NCBI RefSeq assembly: GCF_000372725.1
Contig: NW_005202113.1
Coordinates: 9,891-73,890, forward strand
DNA length: 64,000 nucleotides
Direction: 5' to 3'
From: Emiliania huxleyi CCMP1516
Taxonomy: Eukaryota; Haptophyta; Isochrysidales; Noelaerhabdaceae
Shown here: positions 20,101-29,761 of the stretch, piece by piece
Layout: every line of letters starts with the position of its first letter
Position numbering within the stretch: position 1 is the first letter of the stretch
Position numbers and translations under genes: made by a program
Notes under the pieces: model-generated
The model's input: only the letters and a program-made list of their open reading frames with translations
Databases searched by the model: none
What the model was told of the DNA's origin: nothing

Positions 20101-20717
20101 GGGTTGGACAGCCACACGACGTCGGTGTCTGTCTGCAGCACGTTGACGCCAAACTCGATGGCGAGCCGCGCCGCATAGTGCTTGCGCAGGTCGTAAAAGT
20201 AGAAGGCGTACCCCCAGTACATCTTGGCGCACAGGCCCGGGTTGGCCGGCATCGTCTTTGGCAGACGCGACGACCAGACGCAGGCGATGTCGGGCAGCGC
20301 GCCGCGCATGGAGAGGCAGGACGCAGGCGAGTCGGAGAGGAAGAGCACGTGGTGCAGGCCGAGCGCACGCAACTGCAGCACCGTGTTGAGAGCATTCGAC
20401 GCGGAGGCAGTCGGCGCGGCGTCACTGCAGACGATAATGAGCTCGCGCTGGTAGGCGAGCTGCGACGCGACCCGAGCCAGGGCGCCCTCGGCCTCGAGGT
20501 CAGTGCCGAAGGCCGTGAAGGGCGGCAGCCTGCCAGCCGACTCGAGCATTACGGCCGCGTCAAGAGCAGGTCTCGCATGCGGGCGGCGGGACGCTTGAGG
20601 GTAAAATTCTTTTTGAGCGGGCCCCGTACGGATCATAGTCCCCACACTAGTGTGGGACCTGCGGCGGTACCCGTCTCTGTTGTTCGGGCAGTGAGAGACG
20701 CAGGATCTGCACGCCAA
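17174..20717 (-). CDS. GT77-type nucleotide-sugar glycosyltransferase (XEG113-like), multi-exon
   Basis: The first exon (20717 or 20636 down to about 19780) has the Nucleotid_trans signature 'VLQTDTDVVWLSNPYP' with its DTD metal motif, and 'NIDEQTLMND'. Later exons continue the family. They include 'SSIANVTSYAQ', 'WKETAEYALLNFLGKEV' (19384-19510), 'FVMGHMAG', 'AILRAHGWW' (about 18740), 'LLVGNLILISHALGRVPVVP' (about 18400-18460, like the LgRtLvLP segment of plant GT77 enzymes) and a basic C-terminus ending at 17174. At least one junction needs a GC-AG intron (donor CAG|GCGCCG, 19738/19737). Introns hold short tandem repeats. Such enzymes add arabinose, xylose or galactose to wall or scale glycoproteins in the Golgi. 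Exon limits are only partly resolved. Confidence 0.7.
18275..18375 (-). repeat. Minisatellite in a GT77 intron (GCGCATATCTCG/GCGCATCTCGT)
   Basis: Eight or more imperfect 10-12-bp units containing GTATCGCGG or GCATCTCG. They are located between exon segments ending in 'VPVVPQ' and beginning near 'VGCAGLHKPGQT'. Confidence 0.65.
19188..19355 (-). repeat. Minisatellite in a GT77 intron ((CGAGGTGCTGC)n)
   Basis: About fifteen copies of an 11-12-bp CGAGGTGCTGC/CGAGGTGCCTC unit. The array is bracketed by direct repeats of ACCTCGTGGAGGGGG at about 19146 and 19368, one at each exon border, so the intron may have arisen or expanded by slippage or duplication. Confidence 0.75.
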
Positions 20718-21328
20718 AGTGGGCCACTCATTTGCATTTTGGTTTTGGGTTGTCGGAGATCATCCATCAGAACACAATTGCTAAAAATCTCTCTCTCTCT
20801 CTCCATCAGCACTCATGTCTCATCAGTCAGTCACGTCAGTCAAAGCAGTTCGTGGCACTCATCAGTCAGTCACGTCAGTCAAAGCAGTTCGTGGCACTCA
20901 TCAGTCAGTCACGTCAGTCAAAGCAGTTCGTGGCACTCATCAGTCAGTCACGTCAGTCAAAGCAGTCGTGGCACGTGGAGCAGTCGCTGCATGCAACGGC
21001 GCCGCCACACGCTCCGGACGACCCCGACAACCGACACACCACGCACAATGGGAGGCTATCGCGCACGATCGGGCATCGCGCCGCAAACAACTCGCCGCAC
21101 AGATGGGGGGGGAGGCAGAATCCCACACACACCGGAGCAGCACAGACACCTTACACGTCAGCGCTCGCTCGATGTGGCCAGCGCTCTCCCCTCGGTCCTA
21201 TCTCGCCATTTCAACGGCGGCGTGCGGCCACGCGCCGCGCCGAGCCGGTCTCGGCGGGAGACCTCGGAGCCGCACGCGATGCGGGCATGCGCGATGGCTC
21301 CGTTGGCTCCGTGCCTAAGGCAGATCGA
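20718..21328. repeat. Intergenic region with a 39-bp tandem repeat (about four copies)
   Basis: Positions 20821-20976 hold four copies of a 39-bp unit starting CATCAGTCAGTCACGTCAGT, the last one degenerate. A preceding TTGCTAAAAATCTCTCTC block near 20778 recurs at 24266. The rest (20980-21328) shows no gene. It is the shared flank of two minus-strand genes. Confidence 0.8.
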
Positions 21329-22029
21329 TTAGGGTGTGAGCTGCGGCAGCCACCGTTTCTGTACCCGCTCGATCACGTGCAGGCCGTCGGAGGCCGCGCT
21401 GGATGGCCCAGGGCCGGCGGCGGTGAAGGCATCCGTCGATGAAGGGATGTCGTCGAGGGAGCCATCGTCCTCTGGTGCACCGGTCCAGTTGTCGGAGTTC
21501 GAGATCGCAGTCGACTTGGAGAGTGTGTTCGGCCCGTTGACGAACTCACGGAATGTGAGCGACTTGGTGCACGCTGGGTCGAGCATCATGACTCGCACCT
21601 CATCCTGGGCGAGGAACTCGCCCAGGGACCAGCTGTTGGCGTCGCCGTTTTGATCGAGCTGCATCCACTGCATGGTTTCGTAGTCAAGCGTAAACGCCCA
21701 GGAGTTGGTGCCTGGGTGACTTGCTGATGAGAGCGCCTTCCAGGCGGGTAGTCGTGCCCCTCACCTACGGTCATACGGCGGCGTCAGAGGGGGGGAAGGG
21801 GCGCGAAGCGTGAACATGGAGGCAAGCAGGTTGGTTTCTGCACCTGGCCAAAGCCGGCGACCTCGAAGTTGTCGTAGCTTGTGCGGATATCGCTGAGCGT
21901 GAGAGGGACCGGATCGGCAGCAGCATGGGCGGCCGCGTCAGCGGCCGGAGAGGCCGGAGAGCCATCCGACGGAGGCCGGTCGTGCATCGGCGCGTCAGCC
22001 GCAGGGGCCGGGGGGGCGGCGGCATCCAT
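21329..22029 (-). CDS. Uncharacterised protein with an EF-hand-like loop
   Basis: A 187-residue product of two exons, 21849-22029 and 21329-21711, joined across a GC-AG intron (21712-21848, donor TTTG|GCCAGG, acceptor CACCCAG). Frame arithmetic fits this donor. The nearby GT donor would break the frame. The joined segment reads 'GFGTNSWAFTLDYETMQWM', followed by 'LDQNGDANSWSLGEF', which resembles an EF-hand calcium loop (D-x-N-G-D...S...E). The N-terminus is Ala/Pro-rich and disordered, and the C-terminus is Ser-rich. No other domain was recognised. It is divergent from the GST gene across a MITE-like element. Confidence 0.55.
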
Positions 22030-22061
22030 CGCTGCGGGTCGCTGCGGGCCGACGATTGTGG

Positions 22062-22593
22062 TGTGCTTATCACAGTAGCCCGAGGACGGGGGGGGGGCGG
22101 GCCTCACCCGGGACTCACCCCGAGACCCCACCCCGGGACGCGCCGGCTGCGGGTGAGGCCCCACCCCCGGGGCAGAGAGGGGCAGGGGCGGGGCGGAGCT
22201 CCTCAGAGTGAGGCGCCCCGGGTGCCCCCACCCCCCCCCACCCACCCGCCACCCCGGCGGCACCCGACCCGCCCATTCAGCTTTGCTCTTTCGTCCGGAG
22301 CGCGCCTTTCAGGGGGTAGAATTCTTAATCTTTTAGGCGTGGCGCTGGTGGGCCGGGGGCGCGCGGTAGCCGGTAGGCGTAGGTACGGGGCCGCGTGCGC
22401 GTGGGCTGTGGCCCGCCCGTGGTGCCCCTGCGCCCTGGCTGGGTCGGGCAGCGAGCTACCCCCCCGGGACAGCGCATCGCGAGTGAGGCCCCGGGGTGGG
22501 GCAGGTGAGGGAGGGGGCGGGGACGGCCGGGCCCCGGTGAGCCCCGGGTGAGGCCCGCCCCCCCCCCGTCCTCGGGCTACTGTGATAGGCACA
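22062..22593. mobile_element. MITE-like element with about 45-bp terminal inverted repeats
   Basis: The ends TGTGCTTATCACAGTAGCCC (left) and TGTGCCTATCACAGTAGCCC (right, inverted) are followed by CGAGGACGG, a G run, GGCGGGCCTCACCCGGG and CTCACC on both sides. The interior is GC-rich (CACCCCCCG runs) with no credible reading frame. It occupies the whole promoter interval between the divergent EF-hand-like and GST genes. No certain target duplication was found. Confidence 0.65.
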
Positions 22594-22772
22594 TGGACTG
22601 ATCGATCGTCGGCGGGCGGATTTCGGCTGGGACGTTCTACGGTTAAACCAAGAGCGTCGGCGCGGACACGAGAGACTTATAAGGGTAGATTCGCTGTCGT
22701 GGCATCGCGAGCGAAGTTTCTCTTTTTCGCCGTGGGCGCACAATCGAGCACAACCCAAAGGCAATCTCGAGC

Positions 22773-23618
22773 ATGCTGCCTTCGCTGCCACCACTCGTCG
22801 CCTGCTTGCTGGTGCCACCAACGCCTTTGGGAGCGCCGGCCGTGCAACGAGCACAACACACGGTGCGTAGCTTCGCCTTGCGCAGCGGCGGCGCCAGGAT
22901 GCAGCACGCCGCTGCCGCGCCGGCCTCGGTCCTGTCTGGCTGCAAGCTTTCCTACTTTGGAATCCCAGGTCGGGCAGAAGCGATTCGCCTCTCCTTGGCC
23001 ATTGGCGGCGTCGACTTTGAGGACAAGCGCATTCCCTTTCCGGAGTGGGGCAAGGTGAAGCACACGACTCCGTGGGCCACCGCCCCTGTGCTGGAGCTCG
23101 CCGACGGGTCGGAGCTTGCTCAGGCGCGGAGCATCTTGCGCTTCGTCGGCAGGCATGCCGGCCTGTACCCGGCCGACCCGCTCGCGGCGCAGCGAGCGGA
23201 CGAGCTGATGGACGCACTCGAGGACCTCGGCGCGATCGTGACCAGCGTCGGCCAGGGCCTCCCGAAGGAGGAGCAGGAGGCCGCGCGCCGAGCCGCAGTG
23301 CCGGAGGGTGGGTCGGTGTACGACTTCCTTGCGAGGCTCGAAAAGTTCGTCGCAGCGCACGGCGTAGGCGGCCACGCGGTGGGCGACGAGCTCGACGTCG
23401 CGAGCATCCTGACGTTCACCGCGCTCGGCAGGCTGGTCGGCGGCGTCTACTTTGGTGTCCCTCCCACAGCATGCGACCCCTTCCCGCGCCTCCAGGCGGT
23501 TCGGAAGACCGTGGGCGCCCACCCTGCTGTCGTCGCGTGGTACCGGGCGCGGGTTGCGCAAACGTCGCTGGAGTCGCTCTCGCCCGCGGAGCGGGTGCTA
23601 GCGGGAGGCGCGACATGA
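22773..23618 (+). CDS. Glutathione S-transferase with N-terminal targeting extension
   Basis: A 281-residue single-exon protein. Residues about 55-130 form the thioredoxin-like GST domain: 'KLSYFGIPGRAEAIRL' with the catalytic Tyr region of sigma/mu-type enzymes, 'TTPWATAPVLEL' with the cis-Pro, and 'LAQARSILRFVGR' for the glutathione Ser/Gln contact. An all-helical C-domain follows to about residue 265. It conjugates glutathione to electrophiles or acts as a prostaglandin-D-synthase-type isomerase. The first 45 residues are hydrophobic, then Arg/Ser-rich, suggesting a bipartite plastid or secretory signal. A pyrimidine-rich promoter-like element lies at 22716-22747. Confidence 0.9.
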   Translation: MLPSLPPLVACLLVPPTPLGAPAVQRAQHTVRSFALRSGGARMQHAAAAPASVLSGCKLSYFGIPGRAEAIRLSLAIGGVDFEDKRIPFPEWGKVKHTTPWATAPVLELADGSELAQARSILRFVGRHAGLYPADPLAAQRADELMDALEDLGAIVTSVGQGLPKEEQEAARRAAVPEGGSVYDFLARLEKFVAAHGVGGHAVGDELDVASILTFTALGRLVGGVYFGVPPTACDPFPRLQAVRKTVGAHPAVVAWYRARVAQTSLESLSPAERVLAGGAT

Positions 23619-23769
23619 TGTGTGAGGATCTCCCAAGATATTGCCGGAGACTACACCGTGCGGTGCACGTCTGCCCAGAATTTGTTTATGTATGTAAAAG
23701 AGGGATCGCGAATGTTGGAGACGGAGCTCGGAGGGTGTGGACGCGTCCAGTACACATGCATATCAAGTG

Positions 23770-23844
23770 AAAGAGCGAGTCAAAAGACCTCCCATTGCAA
23801 TGCACAATGCCAATGGGAGGTCTTTTCACTTTTGACTCGCTCTT
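23770..23844. repeat. Strong hairpin, possible MITE remnant or transcript terminator
   Basis: The arms AAAGAGCGAGTCAAAAGACC and the inverse GGTCTTTTCACTTTTGACTC (with a few unpaired bases) continue through CTCCCATTG/CAATGGGAG. They give a stem of more than 25 bp about 150 bp beyond the GST stop. The loop is about 15 nt. Confidence 0.7.
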
Positions 23845-24712
23845 TGATTGCAATAAGCCAGTGAGCGTGTGAGAGACAGACCCAGGAAGGTTTTACAGCG
23901 TTACACGGCCCCTGCCCGAGGGCGAGGCCGAGCTCAGGCTCGACAGAGTCGTCTCGGTCCTCGGTGAACATTGTGCAATGCTCCATGCACTCCGCCCTCA
24001 TCTTCACTCACTTGCACTTCACACTTGTTCGATGTCCCGGTCGGCGTGTTCACGCAAAAAGCACAACCCCGGGCCCGAAATCGCACAGTGACAGTCACGC
24101 AACGCGCAGGAGCAAACACCTTCCTTCTCGCGCGCGCAAACGCCGACTCGCTCGGAGGCCGCACTGGCTGTTCACGTAAATAAAAGCACAACCGGACAAA
24201 CAAACGTGTGAGTGTTAGAGTTGTTTGGTATTGGACCTTACACGCCTGTAACCTCTCTTTAAGGTATTGCTAAAAATCTCTCTCTCTCTCAACCGGACCC
24301 AAGACGCACAAGCACAGACAGTCGAGAAGGGTCAGACAGCAGCGACAGTCAGAATTGATTGATTGATAGTCAGAAGTCAGCGGCTGTTCACACAGAAACA
24401 CAACCACGGTCGAGAGACCCCAGATTGGCATCCATGCCTCTCTGGACAGGGTGGCCCGCCACAACGACCCCTGGAATTGCGACTCGCCGCTTTCCTCCCG
24501 CTGTGATCCTGTGTGAGCTCTGTGTCTTGATTTGCCAACAACATACCTAAAACCCAAAAACGGACCCAGAGCACAAGCTCAGAGAAGTCAGCGGCTGTTC
24601 ACACCCTGCTTTCGCTAGTCTGGCTCGGCCCTTTCGGCTCGCCCTGTGCTCGGTCCGCAGACGGTCCGCAGTCAGACGACAGCGCTCGCTCGACGTCCAA
24701 CCGTCTGAGAAT
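23845..24712. other. Intergenic region with short dispersed repeats
   Basis: No gene is supported. GAAGTCAGCGGCTGTTCACA occurs at 24373 and 24584. TTGCTAAAAATCTCTCTC at about 24266 matches 20778. Short AT-rich tracts occur near 24180 and 24530. The last 100 bp is the promoter region of the C69 peptidase gene. Confidence 0.5.
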
Positions 24713-27286
24713 ATGACGCCCCGCTCGCTCTTTGCGCTGCTCGCGCTCTCGTCCACCGATGCCTGCACCATGTACGGCGTCAGCCGCACCGCGAGCGCCG
24801 ATGGATCCACCATGGTCTCGCACAGCGACGACGGCGCCGGAGACTCAGATTCTCGGCTCTCGTATGTACCTCCCGCGCGGCACAAGCCTGGCTCGATGCG
24901 AGACATCTACCCTACCATCGACGAGTACCCAAAATTCATCGGAGACGCCTTTGGCAAGACCTTTCTGCCGCTTCCAGGGCAGGCGCTCACAAAGCCGATC
25001 GGACAAATCCCACAGGTTGAGGCGACGCACGGCTACTACCTCAACGGCTACGCCATCCAGAACGACTGCGAGCTGAGCTTCGGCGAGAGCACCGCCTCGG
25101 CGGTCTTCCGTGCCGATGCGGTCGGGACGCCAAACGGCACCGCCCTCCTCGCCATTGAGGCGAGCTGAGCCGCTCGCCGCCACGACCGTCCTGCTACTTC
25201 CCTTCTGAGCGTCGGCATTCGGCTGTAGGAGCTGAGCCACCTCGCCGCGGAGCGCGTCTGCACGGCGAGGGAGGCGGTCCAGCTGATGGGCGACCTCGCC
25301 GTCCAGTACGGCTTCTTCGGGCCGGATGGCGGCGCGGGCGAGATGCTGGTCGTCGGAGACCCGGACGAGGTCTTCGTCTTCCACATCCTCTCTGACCCGA
25401 CGGCGAGGAGCGCCATCTGGGCGGCGCAGCGGGTGCCCGAGGGGGAGGTGATGGTGGCGGCCAACCACTTTGTCATCCGCGAAGTGGACCTCGACGACGC
25501 GGACCGCTTCCTCGGCTCGCCGCACATGCACCGCGTCGCGCTGCAGCACGGCCTGTGGGACGGGAGAGGGAAGCTCGACTTCACCGCCGCCTTCTCGCTC
25601 GGCGAGTACGGAAACAAGTGCGGCTCGCCCCCGCCGCAGGCCCGAGGCGCCACTCCGTCGCACACGCACCTAGCCGCCTCCGCCCGCCAGGTACTACTCC
25701 GGCCGTCGGATGTGGGACGGCTTCCGCCGCTTCGCGCCGTCGGTGGCGCTCCCACCCGCGTACAACAGCACCGACCCGTGGAGCGGGCTCAAGGAGAGCA
25801 GGCCGTACCCCTTCTCCGTCCCGCCGGACGCGCCGCTCGCCCTGACCGACCTGCTCGCCGCCCACCGCTCCCACTACGAGGGGACGAGCTTCGACATGAC
25901 GCGCGGCGTCGCCGCGGGCCCCTTCGGCTCGCCCGATCGCTACGCCGTCCCGGGCACGCCAGGCGACACGAAGAGGGGCGCGTGGGAGCGCTCCGTCGCA
26001 ATCTACCGCGCCGCCTTCGCCTGGATCGCGCAGGCGGGCGGGAGCGCGGACAGGGACCGCAAGCAGGACTCCGCCGTAGTGGACAGGGACTCCGCCGCGG
26101 CGTCGGGTGCGGTCGCCCTCCAGAAACTCCTTCCGGACCCTCCTCCCGAGGAGACCGGCGCGCTGCGACGGGGCGACCGCGGGGACGGGTGCGGCTGCCG
26201 CAGCAAGATCTGGTTCGGGCCTGCCGACCCCGCCACCACAGTCTTTGTGCCTCTGAGTGTCTGCGCGGGCCCTCCGCCCGAGCAGTACACGCGCGGAGGG
26301 CCGGGCAAGGTGGACCGCGAGTCGGCGTACTGGGCGCACCGGTACACGCAGAACCTGGCGCAGGTCCGCTACTCGGCGATGATCGTCGACATCCGCGCCC
26401 ACTCGCTGGAGTGGGAGGAGCAGGGCGCGGCGCTGGCCCTCCAGATCGGCGCTCTCCAGTGCGGCGGCGGCGCCCCAGGCCAAGGCCAGGCAGCCTCCCC
26501 TCCGCCCGACGCGCTGCAGCGCCTCCGCGGCGACTCGGCCCCGAGCCTCCGCCGGCAGATTGAGCGGCACGCGGCGGCGGTGCTCGCGCCTCGACGCGGA
26601 AGCAGCTCAGCCGTCTCGGAGCCCTCCCGGAACCTGCTTGGGAGCTCCTGCAGGTGCTCGCCTCGACGTGGGCGCTGACCGACGACCTCGTTGGCAAGTA
26701 CGCAGACGGCGGAGAGGCGGCGCCGCGGGCGGGGCTCGAGCGCCGCCAGGCGGTCGCCGTCTCCAACCTCGGCTACAGCAGCGAGTGGCTGGCCGCCGCC
26801 GGCTTCGACAGCGGCCCGGCGCGCATCGAAGGGCACATCGCGGCAGAGGCGACGCCCGGCTGGCTCGAGCGGCAGCAGCTGCTGGGCCGCACCGAGCCGG
26901 CGGTGGCGGCGGTTGCGCTCCCCGCCCCCTCTCTTCGAGGCGCGGACACGGAGGCTCAACGCCAGGACGCCGCTCGTGCTCCTCAGACGCTCCGAGTCGT
27001 TGCGGTGTTGGCGTTCGCCGCCGCCGTCGTGGCCGCCGCCGCCGTGGCCGCCGCCGTTCGCAGGGTTGCGGCTTCGACGCGGGCGGTGCTACCGCTGGCG
27101 GTGCGACGAGAGTGGTCGATCCAGCGCCTCCACCCATGCTTAACGGTGCATCGTTGTGACTGGTGTAGGACAGCGCCGAGTACCAACAAGTCGCGTAGAG
27201 GCAAGAGACGAGCTCGCGCGAGGCGGCATCGCCCGCATGCTGGACAGTTCCTTTCACTATGCACACGCGTTCACCGTTCGGCCTAG
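24713..27286 (+). CDS. Peptidase family C69 (dipeptidase/secernin-like), membrane-anchored
   Basis: An Ntn-hydrolase: 'DACTMYGVSRTASADGSTM' gives the nucleophile Cys after a short leader, plus the conserved ADGS. Later 'GHGYY'-like and 'LGSPHMHRVALQ' elements and 'YAPGGPGKVDRESAYW' follow the family order. Exon 1 is 24713-25159, with a GC-AG intron 25160-25228 (GAG|GCGAGC). Exon 2 is 25229-25605, with a GT-AG intron 25606-25690. Exon 3 begins at 25691. All of these are in phase. Near 26580-26600 the frame must shift to reach 'VLASTWALTDDLVGKY'. Either a tiny intron or an indel is present. The C-terminus has a hydrophobic Ala/Val-rich segment (about 26992-27060), suggesting a type I membrane protein. 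The last stop (27286) is uncertain. Confidence 0.75.
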
Positions 27287-27599
27287 CTAGATGGGTGGGG
27301 TTAGGGCCGTCCGCGCCACTTGGCCCTCCCGCTGGCCATCCGCGCGGCCGCGGGTACCGCCAGGTGACAAGTTTGTTTGTATTCGTACACGTAAAATAAT
27401 ATGTAAATTCGTCAAATGAGACACGCCCCCCGGGGGGCGCCAGGTTATGTCTTATGTCTCACTTTTTGGATTTTGCCAGTGTTGTGCACCCTCTGGGGTT
27501 GCAGTATGTGATGCCTAGAGCACCTTTGATGCCGCAAAAGTACGCCGCCAGCTGCCTTCTCAGTGACGTGTGAGCTGTGAGCTGGCGTGACCCTTCCCC

Positions 27600-28170
27600 C
27601 GCGGGGCCCCTGCGTGGGTGTGGGCTCGGGCGCGTCCAGCCGGGAAGGGGCGGCAAGGGCGGCGGCGAGGGCGGTGGTAGGGGTGGCGGGTGAGAGGGCG
27701 GCGGCGGCGGCGAGGGCAGCGACGAGGGCGGTGGGGGCGAGGGTGGCTGCGCGAGGGTGGCGGGGGCAATGGTAAGGGTGAGGGTGGGGGCGGCAAGGCG
27801 GCAGCGAGGGCGGCGGGGGCGTGGTAGGTGGCGGCGACGGCAGCAAGGATGGTGGTGGGGGTAAGCTAAGGGCGGTGTGGCGGCGAGGGCGGCGGTGGAG
27901 ACGGTGGTGACGAGGCTCGAGGGTGGCGGCGGCGGTGGAGACGGTGGTGACGAGGCTCGAGGGTGGCGGCGGCGGTGACTGACGGAGGCGGCAATGGCGG
28001 GGCGGGGCGGCGGGGGGCGAGGGCAAGAGCGGTGGCATGCCGGCCGGCGCGGCGGAGGCTGGCGGGTTGGGAGGGGGCTGGGAGGGCAGCGGCGAGGGCG
28101 CGGCGGTAGGGACGGCGGGTGAGAGGAAGGCAGCGGGGCGGCTGGAGGCGAGGGCGAGAACGGCGGCATG
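27600..28170. repeat. Purine-rich low-complexity tract (GGCGGCGAGGGCGGTGG)n
   Basis: About 570 bp of imperfect GGCGGY/GAGGGY units on the plus strand, including a near-exact tandem duplication at about 27890-27975. The complementary frame encodes only Pro/Ser/His repeats and is not called as a gene. It has strong G-quadruplex potential. Confidence 0.75.
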
Positions 28171-28289
28171 CCGGAGGAGCCGAGGGGGCGAGAGCGCGAT
28201 TTCTGCCCAAGGCAGCGCGCAGGCCACTGCGCAGACACAGCCGGCTCTCCCCGAGCCGCCACTGGGCGCTCCCGCGGTCCCCTCCGAGC

Positions 28290-29761
28290 TGAATGTGGCC
28301 TCCGGAGCGGGCGGCGCGAGCGTCTAAGTCTACTCAGAGCCTTTTACGCTCTTCTTTGCGACCGGCAGGTCTCTGCGAGAGCCCCGACCTCCCGACACGC
28401 ACATCGATACCTGTCTGCCCTCCCACTTGCTCAGCGCTCGTGCTCCCTCCCCTCGTAGGCCAAGCGGGAAAAACGAGCTGATAAAGTCAGAAAGGAGCCG
28501 CGACGCGCCGCTAGCGGGTACCGTAGCGCTACTGAACGAGACGCCGGACACGGTGCTCGCGCTGCTGCTGCCTTCGGGAGCGCGGCAGCCACTTCTCGCG
28601 CTGCCCTACGCACCTTCGCCGACCTCCACGCCATCGCGGATGGCGGCCAGCGCTACCGGCGCCACCGGCCGCGCCGGCCGCGCCGCTGCCGGCCGCTGCT
28701 GCTCTGTAGCAGTGATCCCTTGCGCAGGATCGCCCTCGGCGCCGCGGCTGAGGCCTGGGGAGACAGCGTGAGGGTGTCTGTGGTGGATACGGGCCCTTTG
28801 CACCTCGTGTCGCTGCGCGCTAGAGCAGCGGCGGCCCGCCTAGGGGGCTCAAGGCGGCCTGCCGGTGCGGAGAGTGGGCCCCTAACGTGAAACACCGAAC
28901 CCCCGGTGGGGGGCCAACTTTGAGTGGTTATGCCGAGTACTGTTTATGTTGTGGGGCTGCTGTGGGCGGTTTTGGGCGTCCCTGGGGTACCTTCTGGAAG
29001 GGTCTGGCCCCGTTGGTTCGGGGAGCCTCGCGTCTAGGGGGTGTATTCACGAAAGGTACCAGTGGCCATCCTGCATTCGTCCCTACCTACAATCTGCTAC
29101 AAGACCGGCGCCCACACGCTGCAGCTCCTGCGCATGGTCTCCGCGCAGGAGGACATGTTCATGAGCATGCGCACGACGGCAAGGGGCGCGGCACGCCGCG
29201 GCTCAAGGAGACGGCCGCTTCAGAAAGGTCAAGACACAAGAGATCGAGACGGACACGGTCAATCAACGCTCACGCACGGACAGCACGTGACAGCACTTCA
29301 CAGCAGCGCCACCGCCTCCTAGAAACCGTAACCGACCCGTTCGAGATCGAGTCGCTCACGTCGTTCCTCTCGAACGCGAATGCGCAGGCAGGCGCGGGAG
29401 GGCCTGGCCCACTGACCGACGGCGTGCCCAGTACACGAGTCACGACACGCCACGGACGGAGCACGGTGTGTAGACCCTACACTGTAGAGCCGTAATGCGT
29501 AAAGCCGTACACGCACGTCAAACAAAACGCAAGGTCAACCCCCGGCAAGATACACTTTTTCTCGGGGGTTCGCTGGGTGTGGACATCGGGATGCTGCGCA
29601 ACCGTGTCAACCCACGCGCCCCGGTACGACAGGTTAGGTTTGGCGTCGTGTATTTCGCCTTCTTCATGGTTTCTCATGCTGCATGGAACCGTTTGCCCCG
29701 ACGGCATCGGGCGCCATCGGCATCGGGGAGAGCGAACCTCCTCTGGCGCGCGCGTGCGTCG
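28290..29761. other. Intergenic region, only weak open frames
   Basis: Several plus-strand frames (for example 28427-28771 and 28887-29495) are open but have composition shifting from Pro/Ala to Arg/Ser, with no domains and no consistent splice logic, so none is called. The stretch 28870-29060 is comparatively GT-rich. 29480-29700 flanks the 3' end of the TauE gene. Confidence 0.4.

Noticed and set aside
27459..28262. Proline-rich 267-codon minus-strand frame
   Set aside because: It is the complement of the GGCGGY tract. No Met-based start, no domain and monotonous Pro/Ser content.
28887..29495. Plus-strand 202-codon frame
   Set aside because: Composition changes abruptly along the frame, and no conserved motif or splice logic supports it.
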